A stretch of 64,000 bases of DNA, from assembly GCF_052065355.1 (NCBI RefSeq), contig NZ_JBQHUF010000008.1, forward strand, positions 61,665 through 125,664. The letters run 5' to 3'. Of this stretch, positions 16,525 to 25,286 are shown piece by piece. Numbering within the stretch: position 1 is the stretch's first letter; every line of letters begins with the position of its first letter. Position numbers and translations under genes: made by a program. This DNA is from Flavonifractor sp052065355. GTDB taxonomy: Bacteria; Bacillota; Clostridia; Oscillospirales; Oscillospiraceae. Below the pieces are notes generated by a model, which worked only from the letters and a program-made list of their open reading frames with translations, was not told the origin of the DNA and did not search any database.

Positions 16525-16788
16525 TCAGAGGTACAATGCAGACAATCCGAAATAGGCAAAACGCTCCCCGTCCCTGCCGGGATCCCGGCAAAGGACGGAG
16601 AGCGTTTTTGACCACAGAACCCACCACATACAGCCCCGGAGCACACGGAAAACCCGCATTCAAAGAGGGCCGGAGAGTAAGAGAATCGGAGCGGAAACGG
16701 CCAAAAATAAGCAAAAAGCACTAGAAAAAGTGTTTTAGCTCCCTTCGGGTCCAAGAGGCCGTGGGTTCAAATCCCGCCACTCGGACCA
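16525..16788. mobile_element. Remnant end of an integrative element (right copy)
   Basis: This is the paralogue of the module at 14200-14468. It has TCAGAGGTACAAT, then a long hairpin (CGCTCCCCGTCC.../...GGACGGAGAGCG, about 16562-16615), TTTGACCACA (offset 92 versus 90 in the left copy), CCGGAGCAC (offset 121 versus 119), an A-rich stretch and a tRNA-Pro 3' half. The hairpins differ in sequence but not in place. That points to descent from a common element end rather than a recent duplication. Confidence 0.55.
16744..16788 (+). tRNA. 3' half of tRNA-Pro(CGG), att-like remnant
   Basis: Segments in order: loop TTCGGGT (anticodon CGG), CCAAG, 5-nt variable loop AGGCC, T arm GTGGG-TTCAAAT-CCCGC, acceptor CACTCGG, A, CCA. 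The preceding bases do not supply the matching 5' anticodon strand (CTTGG), so only the 3' half is present. It begins at the same tRNA position as the left remnant. Confidence 0.7.
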
Positions 16789-16845
16789 TGCGGAGTGCCC
16801 TTATAGGATCTGAGTATCCTACAAAGGACACTCCGCATTTTTTAT
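16789..16845 (+). terminator. Terminator following the tRNA-Pro(CGG) remnant
   Basis: The ATGCGGAGTG/CACTCCGCAT stem with an inner TAGGAT/ATCCTA stem is followed by six T residues. Confidence 0.8.
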
Positions 16846-16863
16846 TCCTCTATAAGAAAACAC

Positions 16864-16895
16864 AAAGGCGGCACCGTTAAAGGTGCCGCCTTAAA
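16864..16895 (-). terminator. Terminator of the sigma/anti-sigma operon
   Basis: An AAGGCGGCACC/GGTGCCGCCTT stem lies 12 bases downstream of the anti-sigma stop codon on the minus strand. Confidence 0.7.
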
Positions 16896-16906
16896 GCTAT
16901 CTGGAA

Positions 16907-18112
16907 TCAAAACAGGTTCTCATCAACCTCTTGGAAGGAATATTCTGTTCCACAGACTGTAACGGACTCGACTAAGCTCAAGTCGATAGCCTGTTTTGGT
17001 ATAAACCGATAGACCTGTATTTCTTTCCCCTCCGTGTCCACATAGTCATGATCCAGCTGCCAAGCCGCAGCATAATCCCGGGGCAGTTCAGCAATCAGGT
17101 CGTGTGTGCCGTCCGTGTAGTTCAGCGCCGCATCTTTCAGCGTTTCATTTACGCTTATGATCCAATTGTTGCAGAACAAAACTTCCTTCTTCCGCTCATC
17201 CTCCAGACCTGCCTGTTGGGCGTTGGACTCTCGGAACCATTGGGACATGTCCGGCGTCTCCAGCTCCACCTCAATATACCCGGCAAAGACCGAGATCCGC
17301 CGGATTCGGCCCTCCGATGCGTAGTCCGGGATATCCAGCGGCGGGAAATCCGCCCTCCACGCCATTTCAAAATGGGCCTTTCTATTGACCACCACCTCAT
17401 CTGCCGGACAGCTGACGGATTCACTTTCGGTAACAGGGATCATCACCGTGCCATATGACTGCACTTCCTTCAGATTCTGAGTCAGAACGAGCTCCAGTTC
17501 AAGCTGCCCCACAGTCGCCAGCTCTTCACCGCGCAGGCTCACTTTGACCAGTGCAGTCTGCATTTCAGCATCATAGCCGGTTTGCTCCACAAAGTATCCG
17601 CATCCCGAAGCGCTGATGCCGCTCAGATCCCACTCGTACAGAGGTGAGGTACTGCCAGAGTGAATTGCCGCCGCGATCTCTTCCGGGACGGGGGACACCT
17701 CAAAATATGCATAGACCTGCTGGCCGGAACACATCGTCGCCAGAAGGGATGCATGCGTGCCTTCTGCTTCCCCGTCCGCGCTGCCGCCGTCTTCATATTC
17801 TGTCCACTCCGGGATCGGCTTCGCTGTAGAAACGCCCATATCCGCTCTGGCTGCATCCCGCAGGGAGTATACGATGGCAAACGCCGTCAAGCAGCAAAGC
17901 GACGCTACCACAGCGGCAATCAGCAGACTGCGGGAAAAGGTGCTTCGAATGATGTTCCGTCCGCCCCGTTCTGGTCTCTCTCCCCTGCTGTTCTGCCCGA
18001 TTCCGGCCATGGTCAGCTTCCTGATCCTCGATGCGGAGAGCGGAGTGTCGCCGGTCAGTTCCACGCTTTCCTCCGTGTAGGAGCCCAATAAGTCGAAAAC
18101 ATCTCGCTTCAT
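16907..18112 (-). CDS. Membrane-anchored anti-sigma factor-like protein
   Basis: A 401-residue protein with a ~60-residue cytoplasmic N-terminus, one membrane helix (about residues 62-83, SLLIAAVVASLCCLTAFAIV) and a large extracytoplasmic domain rich in beta-type sequence. Its ATG overlaps the stop of the ECF sigma gene in an ATGA arrangement, with AGGAGG 9 bases upstream, so the two are translationally coupled. By position and topology it should hold the sigma factor inactive until an envelope signal arrives. No named domain is certain; a DUF4179-like ectodomain is possible. Confidence 0.75.
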   Translation of the reverse strand: MKRDVFDLLGSYTEESVELTGDTPLSASRIRKLTMAGIGQNSRGERPERGGRNIIRSTFSRSLLIAAVVASLCCLTAFAIVYSLRDAARADMGVSTAKPIPEWTEYEDGGSADGEAEGTHASLLATMCSGQQVYAYFEVSPVPEEIAAAIHSGSTSPLYEWDLSGISASGCGYFVEQTGYDAEMQTALVKVSLRGEELATVGQLELELVLTQNLKEVQSYGTVMIPVTESESVSCPADEVVVNRKAHFEMAWRADFPPLDIPDYASEGRIRRISVFAGYIEVELETPDMSQWFRESNAQQAGLEDERKKEVLFCNNWIISVNETLKDAALNYTDGTHDLIAELPRDYAAAWQLDHDYVDTEGKEIQVYRFIPKQAIDLSLVESVTVCGTEYSFQEVDENLF

Positions 18113-18654
18113 ACGCATATTCCTCCTTTCGCCAACCACTCTTTCAGCTTCATTCGGCCCCGCCGCAATTTAGTTTTGATTGTAGACTCGTTCAGCGCCA
18201 TGCCGGCAGATATCTCCTTTATGGATTGGGCGTAATAGTAATGCCGCAAAAAGATCTCCCGATCCTGCGGTGACAGGGACTCTATCGCCTGCCGGACCAG
18301 TTCCCTTTCCTCCAAACGCGCCGCGTTTTCGGCCGGATCCTCCGGGTCCGGGATATCCAGAACCTCCTCCTCCAGAGGCAGCGTCCGGCCCATCTCCCGC
18401 AGCTTATTCCTCGCCTTGTTTCTGGCCACCGCCCCCAGCCACCCCTTCACATGGCCAGGCTCCAGGTCGGCTGCCTGAGCCCATGCAGCCAGGAAAACAT
18501 CGGAAACCACTTCTTCCGCATCTTCCGGCGGCATGGCGCCCCGAAGAATATTCCACACGACAACAGATACATACGGTATGTAGATATCCATAAGCGCCTC
18601 CAGTCCGGAGGGATCTCCGGCTTTTATCCGCTGCAATATGGCCGGCTCTCTCAT
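18109..18654 (-). CDS. ECF-type RNA polymerase sigma factor
   Basis: A 181-residue sigma-70-family protein of ECF size. Region 2 reads DAEEVVSDVFLAAWAQA and region 4 reads LSPQDREIFLRHYYYAQSIKEI, followed by the helix-turn-helix ALNESTIKTKLRRGRMKLKE. It is the first gene of a two-gene operon with its probable anti-sigma partner. No target promoter can be deduced with confidence. Confidence 0.9.
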   Translation of the reverse strand: MREPAILQRIKAGDPSGLEALMDIYIPYVSVVVWNILRGAMPPEDAEEVVSDVFLAAWAQAADLEPGHVKGWLGAVARNKARNKLREMGRTLPLEEEVLDIPDPEDPAENAARLEERELVRQAIESLSPQDREIFLRHYYYAQSIKEISAGMALNESTIKTKLRRGRMKLKEWLAKGGICV

Positions 18655-18689
18655 AAGCGGTCCTCACCTCCTGCAAAAGCTGTTTTCAC

Positions 18690-19110
18690 TCATAATATCA
18701 CAAACAAGCCTTTACAGGTTTCATTCCCGCTTCTGTAAAATTCCTCCAGGCAAAGCCCCGCCTGGGCGATCTCCACAGGATACCGTAGGATAAAGCCGTA
18801 CTCCCAGCAGTGCTCCATCAGCTGCTCCACGTACTCGCTGAACAGAGTCTCCTGATCTCCTCGGGTGCGATAGGAGGATCAAATCAGGGTGACAAGCCCT
18901 CTGCCCGACAGGCGTCCATCATCGTCTGCAAGTCGGGGTAATGCAGCTCATCCACTGCCATGCCGTTTCTCAAAACGGCATGGCCCTCCGGGACCGGATT
19001 TCAGGGATTGACCAGGATCAGGTCCCATTCCTCGCTTTCATCGTCAGTCGGAGCAGAACGCAAGCACCGCGATCAGGCCCAAGATTCCAAACCATCGGAT
19101 GTTTTTGCAT
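18690..19110 (-). pseudogene. Decayed VanY-type D,D-carboxypeptidase gene
   Basis: Fragments in broken frames follow the order of a VanY/M15B peptidase. First comes an N-terminal membrane anchor (RWFGILGLIAVLAFCS). Then WDLILVNP-stop-NPVPEGH, where the family normally has Trp after NP (TGG to TGA). Then AVDELHYPDLQTMMDACRAEGLSP-stop. Finally QETLFSEYVEQLMEHCWEYGFILRYP joins directly to VEIAQAGLCLEEFY. The pieces between, including the SxHxxGxAxD zinc site and the HFRY segment, are deleted. One nonsense change, a frameshift and at least two deletions make a product impossible. Confidence 0.8.
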
Positions 19111-19118
19111 ATAAAAAG

Positions 19119-19151
19119 ACCACCTTTCTATGTCCATCATAGAAAGGTGGT
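19119..19151 (-). terminator. Perfect 14-bp hairpin, probable terminator
   Basis: ACCACCTTTCTATG/CATAGAAAGGTGGT pair perfectly around a 5-nt loop. On the minus strand the stem is followed by CTTTTTAT. It would stop transcription coming from the tRNA-Ala side before the VanY remnant. Confidence 0.6.
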
Positions 19152-19375
19152 TCGTTTAAACGGCTTCGCTCTCCAAAGCTATTTGTCTTGTATTTTATCT
19201 TTCAACACCTTACAGAACGAAAATCTCAACTCTACTGTTTGCTTATGGTTTTTCCCATCGATAACAACAAGATGAAGCTGACACTGCCCCCCGTGTACAG
19301 ATACCTTTGCATTGTACCAAAACATACCGACAATATTGGGCTGCTGAGGGATATCCCTATGCCAATGGGCCAAAA
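19152..19375. other. Region between the VanY remnant and tRNA-Ala
   Basis: A 66-codon minus-strand frame (19179-19379) runs through it, but it has no good ribosome site, overlaps the tRNA terminator and matches nothing I recognise. Its composition is more AT-rich than the neighbours. I see no supported gene. Confidence 0.4.
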
Positions 19376-19377
19376 GC

Positions 19378-19412
19378 AAAAAAAGACCTGAAATCTTGCG
19401 ATTTCAGGTCTT
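19378..19412 (-). terminator. Terminator of tRNA-Ala
   Basis: AAGACCTGAAATC/GATTTCAGGTCTT with a 4-nt loop lies directly after the tRNA 3' end. A long run of A on the plus strand gives a U-tail for the minus-strand transcript. Confidence 0.9.
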
Positions 19413-19415
19413 TTT

Positions 19416-19491
<76 letters not shown>

Positions 19492-19588
19492 GTATTCAAT
19501 CTGCCGGAGCAGTGAACAAGGGATATTATAGCGACTGGTTCTCAGTTTGTCAACAGTTTTTTCTCATTTTTTTCGTTTTTTCTAAAAC

Positions 19589-21301
19589 CTACTCCCGGGC
19601 AGTGGCTTTGAGGTAGCCCTGCACCCCAGCGGAGGTGGACAAGCTCATGGCCTCCTGAGCCACCTGGCCAGCCTCCTCCCCCCGCCACTGGTGGATTCTG
19701 GCCCGGGTGGCCAGCACGGCGGAGGCACTGACCGAGAACTCGTCCAGTCCCCAACTCATCAGCAGCGGAATCAGACAGGGATCGGCGGCCGCCTCTCCGC
19801 ACATACCTACGGGAATCCCGGCCTGCTTGGCAGCCTGGATCACGCTTCGGATGGAACGAAGCACCGCGGGATGGAAGGTGGTATACAGCTTCTCCACCTT
19901 GGCGTTGCCCCGGTCCACCGCCATCACGTACTGGGTCAGGTCATTGGTGCCGATGGAGAAGAAGTCGCTCTCCTGGGCCAGCAGGTCAGCAATCAGCGCC
20001 GCGGCGGGAGTTTCCACCATGATGCCCAGAGCGATATCCTTGTCGTAGGGCATGCCCTCAGCCTCCAGCTCGCTCTTGCACTGCTCCAGCAGCGCCCGGG
20101 CGCCCCGGATCTCCTCCAGGCTGGTCACCAGAGGGAGCATGATCTTAATGTTGCGCAGCTCCGCACCGGCCCGCAGCAGGGCCCGGAGCTGGACCTTGTA
20201 CAGGTCCGGCCGGTCCAGGCAGTAGCGGATGGCCCGGTGGCCCAGGAAGGGGTTTTCCTCCTTCTCCATGCCCAGGTAGTCGATGGCCTTGTCGCCGCCC
20301 ACATCCAGAGTGCGGATAATGACCTCTTTCCCGGCCATCGTGCGGGAGACCGCCTGATAGGCCTCCATCTGCTCGGTCTCGGAGGGAACGTTGGTGCGGT
20401 CCATGAACAGGAACTCCGTACGGAACAGGCCGATTCCCTCGGCACCGGCAGCCGCGGCTGCCTCCGCCTCGGCGGGAGAGCCGATGTTGGCATACAGTCC
20501 GTAGCGCTTGCCGTCGGCATCCACCGTCTCACGGTCCCGGTAGACCGCCAGAAGGGCACGCTTCTTTTGGAACTCCTCCTGCTTTTTCAGGTACTCGCCC
20601 CGAGTCAGCTGGTCGGGATTGAGCAGGGCCACGCCCTCTGTGCCGTCCACAATGACGCCGTCCCCGTCCTTCACCAGCTCCAGAGCCTTGGGCACACTGA
20701 GGACCGCAGGCAGCTCCAAAGCACGGGCCAGAATGGCGGAGTGGCTGGTCCGCCCGCCGGTCTCGGTGAGGATGGCGGCCACGTTCTCCTTTTTCAGGCC
20801 CACCGTCATGGAAGGAGTCAGGTCGTGGGCCACCAGGACGCTGCCGGCAGGCAGCTCGCTGACATCCACGCCCTCGGCTCCCAGCAGGATGGCCAGCACC
20901 CGGCTGCGGATGTCCCGCACGTCGGTGGCCCGCTGACGCATCAGCTCGTCATCCACACCGGCGAACATCTCGGCATACATGGTGCACACCTGGTCCACCG
21001 CCGCCTCGGCACACTGGCCGCCCTCGATGATCTCCGTCATCTGGCTCTGCATGAAGGGGTCACTCAGCATGGCAATCTGCCCGGTGAGAATTTCAGACTC
21101 CTTCTGGCCTACCTGGGCGCGGATATGCTCCGCCATGGCGGCGGTGCGCTCATTGAACTGCTGGATCGCGGTTTGAAGGCGGTCTTTCTCCACCTCTTTC
21201 CCTCCGTAGGGGACGGAGGAATAGTCCAGATTACGCTCCCGTACGCAGACTGCCTTTCCGATGCCAATTCCCTCGGAAGCGCCGATGCCGTGCAAAATCA
21301 T
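19589..21301 (-). CDS. ptsI: PTS Enzyme I (phosphoenolpyruvate-protein phosphotransferase)
   Basis: A 570-residue cytoplasmic Enzyme I of standard length. It takes phosphate from PEP and passes it to HPr. The phosphorylated histidine is His187 in TETGGRTSHSAI. The PEP-binding barrel has GLFRTEFLFMDR and the C-terminal active-site loops (SIGTNDLTQYVMAVDR, GMCGEAAADP). It lies 43 bases after ptsH and ends the fruRKA-ptsHI run. General PTS genes joined to a fructose-specific system suggest fructose is a main PTS sugar, or that this EI/HPr pair is induced with it. Confidence 0.97.
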   Translation of the reverse strand: MILHGIGASEGIGIGKAVCVRERNLDYSSVPYGGKEVEKDRLQTAIQQFNERTAAMAEHIRAQVGQKESEILTGQIAMLSDPFMQSQMTEIIEGGQCAEAAVDQVCTMYAEMFAGVDDELMRQRATDVRDIRSRVLAILLGAEGVDVSELPAGSVLVAHDLTPSMTVGLKKENVAAILTETGGRTSHSAILARALELPAVLSVPKALELVKDGDGVIVDGTEGVALLNPDQLTRGEYLKKQEEFQKKRALLAVYRDRETVDADGKRYGLYANIGSPAEAEAAAAAGAEGIGLFRTEFLFMDRTNVPSETEQMEAYQAVSRTMAGKEVIIRTLDVGGDKAIDYLGMEKEENPFLGHRAIRYCLDRPDLYKVQLRALLRAGAELRNIKIMLPLVTSLEEIRGARALLEQCKSELEAEGMPYDKDIALGIMVETPAAALIADLLAQESDFFSIGTNDLTQYVMAVDRGNAKVEKLYTTFHPAVLRSIRSVIQAAKQAGIPVGMCGEAAADPCLIPLLMSWGLDEFSVSASAVLATRARIHQWRGEEAGQVAQEAMSLSTSAGVQGYLKATARE

Positions 21302-21344
21302 AGCGGTTCTCCTTCCTGTAACCTTTCGCGGGCGGCTGAACCGC

Positions 21345-21608
21345 TCACTCCCCCAGTCCGGACTCGACCAGCTCCACCGCGGCCTTCAGGGCCTCGGCTT
21401 CCTGCTCGCCGGAGCACTGGATTTCAATCTCGCTGCCCTGCTTGATGCAGGCGGCCATCAGGTGCATGATGCTTTTGGCGTTGATGGTCTTGTCACCGAA
21501 AATGATAGTGACGTCGCTCTTGTACTTGGCCATGGTGTTCACAAAGAGCTGGGCGGGACGCATGTGCATGCCCTGGGGATTTACGACTTTAGTATGAGCG
21601 GATACCAT
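21345..21608 (-). CDS. ptsH: Phosphocarrier protein HPr
   Basis: An 87-residue HPr. The catalytic His15 lies in GMHMRPA (GLHARPA is usual; Met16 replaces Ala). The regulatory Ser46 is present in KSIM, the site used by HPr kinase in Firmicutes, so catabolite control through P-Ser-HPr is feasible. It relays phosphate from Enzyme I to the FruA IIA domain encoded just upstream. Confidence 0.95.
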   Translation of the reverse strand: MVSAHTKVVNPQGMHMRPAQLFVNTMAKYKSDVTIIFGDKTINAKSIMHLMAACIKQGSEIEIQCSGEQEAEALKAAVELVESGLGE

Positions 21609-21634
21609 AACAATACTTCCTTTCTCAGTTACAC

Positions 21635-23554
21635 TTATACTTTTTTCTTCTTCAGGATACCCAGCAGGAGCATACCCACCAGGGAGCCCACGGCCAGGGC
21701 AATGACATAACCCAGCACGTTGGTCATCACAGGGAATACGAAGATGCCGCCGTGGGGCGCGGGGAGGGCACAGCCGAAGGCCATGGACAGAGCGCCGGCC
21801 ACACCGGAGCCCACAATGCAGGCGGGGAGCACATGGAGAGGATCACTGGCGGCAAAGGGAATGGCGCCTTCGGTGATGAAGCACAGGCCCATGATATAGT
21901 TGACCACGCCGGACTTGCGCTCGTCCGCGGTAAAGCGGTTCTTAAAGAAGGTGGTAGCCAGGGCGATGGCAATGGGGGGCACCATGCCGCCCACCATAAC
22001 GGCGGCCATGATGTCGGAACCCTGTCCGGCGGCCATGGTGGCCAGGGTGGAGGTACCGAACACGTAGGCGGCCTTATTGAAGGGTCCGCCCATATCCACG
22101 GCCATCATACCGGCCAGCACGATACCCAGCACAATCTTGCTGCCCTCACCCATGGCCTCCAGGCCGGAGTAGAGAGCGTTGTTGATGGCTCCTACGATGG
22201 GGTTGATCAGGCACATAAACAGGCCGATAATCAGCAGGCCCACCACCGGGTAGATCAAAATCGGTTTCAGGCCCTCCAAGGCGTGAGGCAGCTTGTCGCA
22301 CACCTTACGCATGGCCAGCATCAGGTAGCCGGCAGCAAAACCGGCAATCAGAGCGCCCAGGAAGCCGGCGGACACTGCGCCGCCTGCGGGGCTGGTAAAG
22401 GTGGCGCCGGAGACTGCCAGCGCGCCGCCCACAAAGCCTACCATCAGGCCCGGCCGGTCGGCGATAGACATGGCGATGAAGCCGGCCAGGATGGGCAGCA
22501 TGAAGTTGAAGGCCACGTTGCCGATGTTCTTGAACCAGGCGGCAATGGGGGTATTGGTGCCGAAGTTGGCATAGTCGATGGAAGCATCGTCCAGCAGGAA
22601 GGCCAGAGCGATCAGGATGCCGCCGCCGATGACGAAAGGCAGCATATGGGATACGCCGTTCATCAGCTGCTTATACAGCTTGCGGCCGATGCTCTCATTG
22701 GAGACCTCACGGATCGTCTCGCCGGTGTGGTGGTAAATGGGGGCGTTGGGAGCCTGACGAATCAGCTCCTCCGGCTTATGAATGCCGTCGGACACCGGCA
22801 CCCGCAGCACATGCTTGCCGTCAAACCGGGCCAGGTCCACGTCCTTGTCGGCGGCAATGATGATGCCGTCGCAGGCTTCAATCTCCGCCTGGGTCAGAAT
22901 GTTCTTGGCACCGCCGGAGCCCTGAGTCTCGGCCTTCACCGGAATGCCCAGCTCCTTGCCCTTCTTCTCCAGGGCCTCGGCCGCCATATAGGTGTGGGCG
23001 ATGCCGGTGGGACAGGCGGTAACCGCCAGAATCCGGGGACCGGTCTGAGCAGGGGCTTCCTCCTGGGCGGGTGCCTGGGCGGGAACCTCCTCGGGGAACT
23101 TGGCGGCTTCAAACCGGTCAATGGCCTCCATAAAGGTCTTGGCATCAGGGGCGGAGCGGAGGGCGCTGACAAACTCAGGGTCCATCAGCAGCACCATCAG
23201 GTGAGAGAGAATCTCCAGGTGCAGGTCGCCGTCCATGGGGGCGGCAATCATAAAGAACAGGTCGGAGGGCATGCCGTCCATGGCATTGTAGTCCACGCCC
23301 TCCTTCAGGATGCAGGCCGCCAGACTGGGGGCGGTCACGCAGTCGCTTTTGGCGTGGGGAACGGCAATGCCGGCCTCAATGGCCGTACTGCTCTGGGCCT
23401 CACGGGCCAGAATGGCCTGTTTGTAGCCCTCCTTGTCGGTGAGGCAGCCGCTCTTAGCCTGCAGGCCCACCAGAAGGTCGATCGCGGCCCCTTTGTCTGC
23501 TGCGGTGGCCCCAAGCGCAATTTTGTCCGGGCTCAGCAAATCAACGATACGCAT
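21635..23554 (-). CDS. fruA: Fructose-specific PTS permease EIIABC
   Basis: A 639-residue fused permease in the order IIA-IIB-IIC. IIA (1-150) carries the phosphorylated His67 in GIAVPHAKS. A Pro/Ala/Gln/Glu linker (about 155-172) leads to IIB with Cys181 in ACPTGIAHT, then the membrane IIC domain (GGGILIALAFLLDD onward). The ATG at 23554 is chosen because AAGGAG lies 10 bases upstream. It takes up fructose as fructose-1-phosphate, the substrate of the adjacent fruK product. Confidence 0.95.
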   Translation of the reverse strand: MRIVDLLSPDKIALGATAADKGAAIDLLVGLQAKSGCLTDKEGYKQAILAREAQSSTAIEAGIAVPHAKSDCVTAPSLAACILKEGVDYNAMDGMPSDLFFMIAAPMDGDLHLEILSHLMVLLMDPEFVSALRSAPDAKTFMEAIDRFEAAKFPEEVPAQAPAQEEAPAQTGPRILAVTACPTGIAHTYMAAEALEKKGKELGIPVKAETQGSGGAKNILTQAEIEACDGIIIAADKDVDLARFDGKHVLRVPVSDGIHKPEELIRQAPNAPIYHHTGETIREVSNESIGRKLYKQLMNGVSHMLPFVIGGGILIALAFLLDDASIDYANFGTNTPIAAWFKNIGNVAFNFMLPILAGFIAMSIADRPGLMVGFVGGALAVSGATFTSPAGGAVSAGFLGALIAGFAAGYLMLAMRKVCDKLPHALEGLKPILIYPVVGLLIIGLFMCLINPIVGAINNALYSGLEAMGEGSKIVLGIVLAGMMAVDMGGPFNKAAYVFGTSTLATMAAGQGSDIMAAVMVGGMVPPIAIALATTFFKNRFTADERKSGVVNYIMGLCFITEGAIPFAASDPLHVLPACIVGSGVAGALSMAFGCALPAPHGGIFVFPVMTNVLGYVIALAVGSLVGMLLLGILKKKKV

Positions 23555-23587
23555 TTGAACCAAACTCCTTCCTCTTCGGATTAAGGA

Positions 23588-24490
23588 TTAAAAGGTATGC
23601 ATCAAGGCCCGGACTTCCTCACCCGTGGCCAGACCAATGGAAAACGCGGTGGCGGAGCCGGCGGCGGCGCCCAGCCGGTGGGCGTAGGCATAGTCGCCTT
23701 TCTCCAGCCAGCCTGCCAGGAAGCCGGCCACCATGGAGTCGCCCGCTCCCACCGAATTGCGGACCTCGCCTTTGGGAACACCCAGCCGGTGGCTGGTCCC
23801 CGTCTCGTCCAACAACAGAGAGCCATCCCCCGCCATGGAAACCAACACGTTGCGGGCTCCCCGCTCCTGAAGCTGGGCGGCGCAGTCCAGAATCTCCTGG
23901 TCGCTCTTCAGCTCTCGGTCAAAGATCTCGCCCAGCTCCAGATTATTGGGCTTGATAAGGAAGGGCCGGTAGGGCAGCACCTTGCACAGCAGGTCCCGGG
24001 TGGCGTCCACTACCGTAAGGATTCCCCGGCCCTCCAGCCGGGCCAGAATCCGCTCATAGATATCGCTGGGCAGGGTGGCCGGAATGGAGCCGGACACCAC
24101 CAGGATATCCCCTTCCTTCAGCTGGTCCAGCTTCCGGAACATCTCCTCCAGAGCTTCTTCGCTGATATCCGGCCCCCGCCCGTTGATTTCGGTCTCGGTC
24201 CCCGCTTTGATTTTTACATTGATGCGGGTCAAGCCGTCCTTCAGCCAGATAAAGTCCGTGCGGATACCGTTTTTCTGCAACCCCTCTTCCAGTGCCCGGC
24301 CGGTAAAGCCAGCCAGGAAACCCAGAGCCACATTTTCCACTCCCAGGTTCCGCAGGACGGTGGAGACGTTGATTCCCTTCCCGCCCAGCTGAAGCTCTTC
24401 CTCGGCGGTACGGTTGACCTCCCCGGCCCGGAATGCGTCCATACGGACCACATAATCCAGAGCCGGATTGAATGTAACCGTATAAATCAT
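23588..24490 (-). CDS. fruK: 1-phosphofructokinase
   Basis: A 300-residue PfkB-family sugar kinase. It has the N-terminal substrate signature (TFNPALDYVV, GGKGINVSTVLRNLG) and the C-terminal catalytic motif VGAGDSMVAGF with the base Asp251. It converts fructose-1-phosphate to fructose-1,6-bisphosphate. It sits between fruR (3 bases apart) and fruA, the common fruRKA order. Confidence 0.95.
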   Translation of the reverse strand: MIYTVTFNPALDYVVRMDAFRAGEVNRTAEEELQLGGKGINVSTVLRNLGVENVALGFLAGFTGRALEEGLQKNGIRTDFIWLKDGLTRINVKIKAGTETEINGRGPDISEEALEEMFRKLDQLKEGDILVVSGSIPATLPSDIYERILARLEGRGILTVVDATRDLLCKVLPYRPFLIKPNNLELGEIFDRELKSDQEILDCAAQLQERGARNVLVSMAGDGSLLLDETGTSHRLGVPKGEVRNSVGAGDSMVAGFLAGWLEKGDYAYAHRLGAAAGSATAFSIGLATGEEVRALMHTF

Positions 24491-24493
24491 GTC

Positions 24494-25237
24494 TCAGACC
24501 TCCTTGATAATGGTGTGTTCCAGATAGCTTTTATCAGAAAGCTGATCGGTAATGACGCTGGCCTTCTCCAAAGGCAGGACGGTGGCCGCCGTCACCTTCT
24601 CAAACTTGCTGTTGTCTGCCAGAATGTAAGTCAGATACGCCCGTTCGGATGCCTTCCGCTTTACCGCAGCCTCCTCCGGGTCCGGGGTGGTGTACCCCTG
24701 CCGCACGGTAATGCCGTTGATGCCCAGAAACGCCTTGGTAAAGTTGTAGCGCTCCAGCCCGGCCAGGGCATCCGCGCCAACCACCGCCCCCGTGCCCGGC
24801 TTCAGCCAGCCGCCCAGCACATGGCCTCGCAGCCCCAGCTCCAGCAGCCGTTGGGCACAGGCCACGCCGTTGGTCACAAACAGGGCCTTGCAGTCCTTCA
24901 GGTATTCCATCATGCGGACGGTAGTGGTGCCGGCGTCAATATAAACTACGTCGTCATCATCAATCAGGCTGGCCGCATAGCGGGCGATCCGCTCCTTCTC
25001 CGGCTGGTGGAGCAGGCTCTTGGTGCCCACATCCGGCTCTTCTCCCTGAAACTCGCTGCCGGTCAGCACCGCGCCGCCGTGGACCTTGTTCAGCCTCCCC
25101 TGTCTGGCCAGCGTATTCAGGTCCCGCCGGATGGTGGCCTCTGAGGCGCCGGTCAGGTTGCAAAGGTGAGGCACGCTGGCCGCCCGGTTGGCATTGAGCT
25201 CCCGCAGAATCACTTCAAATCGCTGTTCCGCTAACAT
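24494..25237 (-). CDS. fruR: DeoR-family regulator of the fructose operon
   Basis: A 247-residue DeoR-type regulator. An N-terminal HTH (LCNLTGASEATIRRDLNTLA) is followed by the signature LNKVHGGAV and a sugar-phosphate-binding C-terminal domain (DAGTTTVRMMEYL, FLGINGI). The ATG at 25237 directly follows GGAGGAGGAGAG. As first gene of its own operon it is probably autoregulated, with fructose-1-phosphate or fructose-1,6-bisphosphate as inducer by family precedent. Three TTTCAAT-type motifs overlap its promoter. Confidence 0.92.
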   Translation of the reverse strand: MLAEQRFEVILRELNANRAASVPHLCNLTGASEATIRRDLNTLARQGRLNKVHGGAVLTGSEFQGEEPDVGTKSLLHQPEKERIARYAASLIDDDDVVYIDAGTTTVRMMEYLKDCKALFVTNGVACAQRLLELGLRGHVLGGWLKPGTGAVVGADALAGLERYNFTKAFLGINGITVRQGYTTPDPEEAAVKRKASERAYLTYILADNSKFEKVTAATVLPLEKASVITDQLSDKSYLEHTIIKEV

Positions 25238-25286
25238 CTCTCCTCCTCCTCTCTGCTCGTTTTTGATTGTTTCTTTTTGTGCTTTC

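Noticed and set aside
19179..19379. A 66-codon minus-strand frame next to tRNA-Ala
   Set aside because: No start signal, overlap with the tRNA terminator and no recognisable family; kept only as a described intergenic region.
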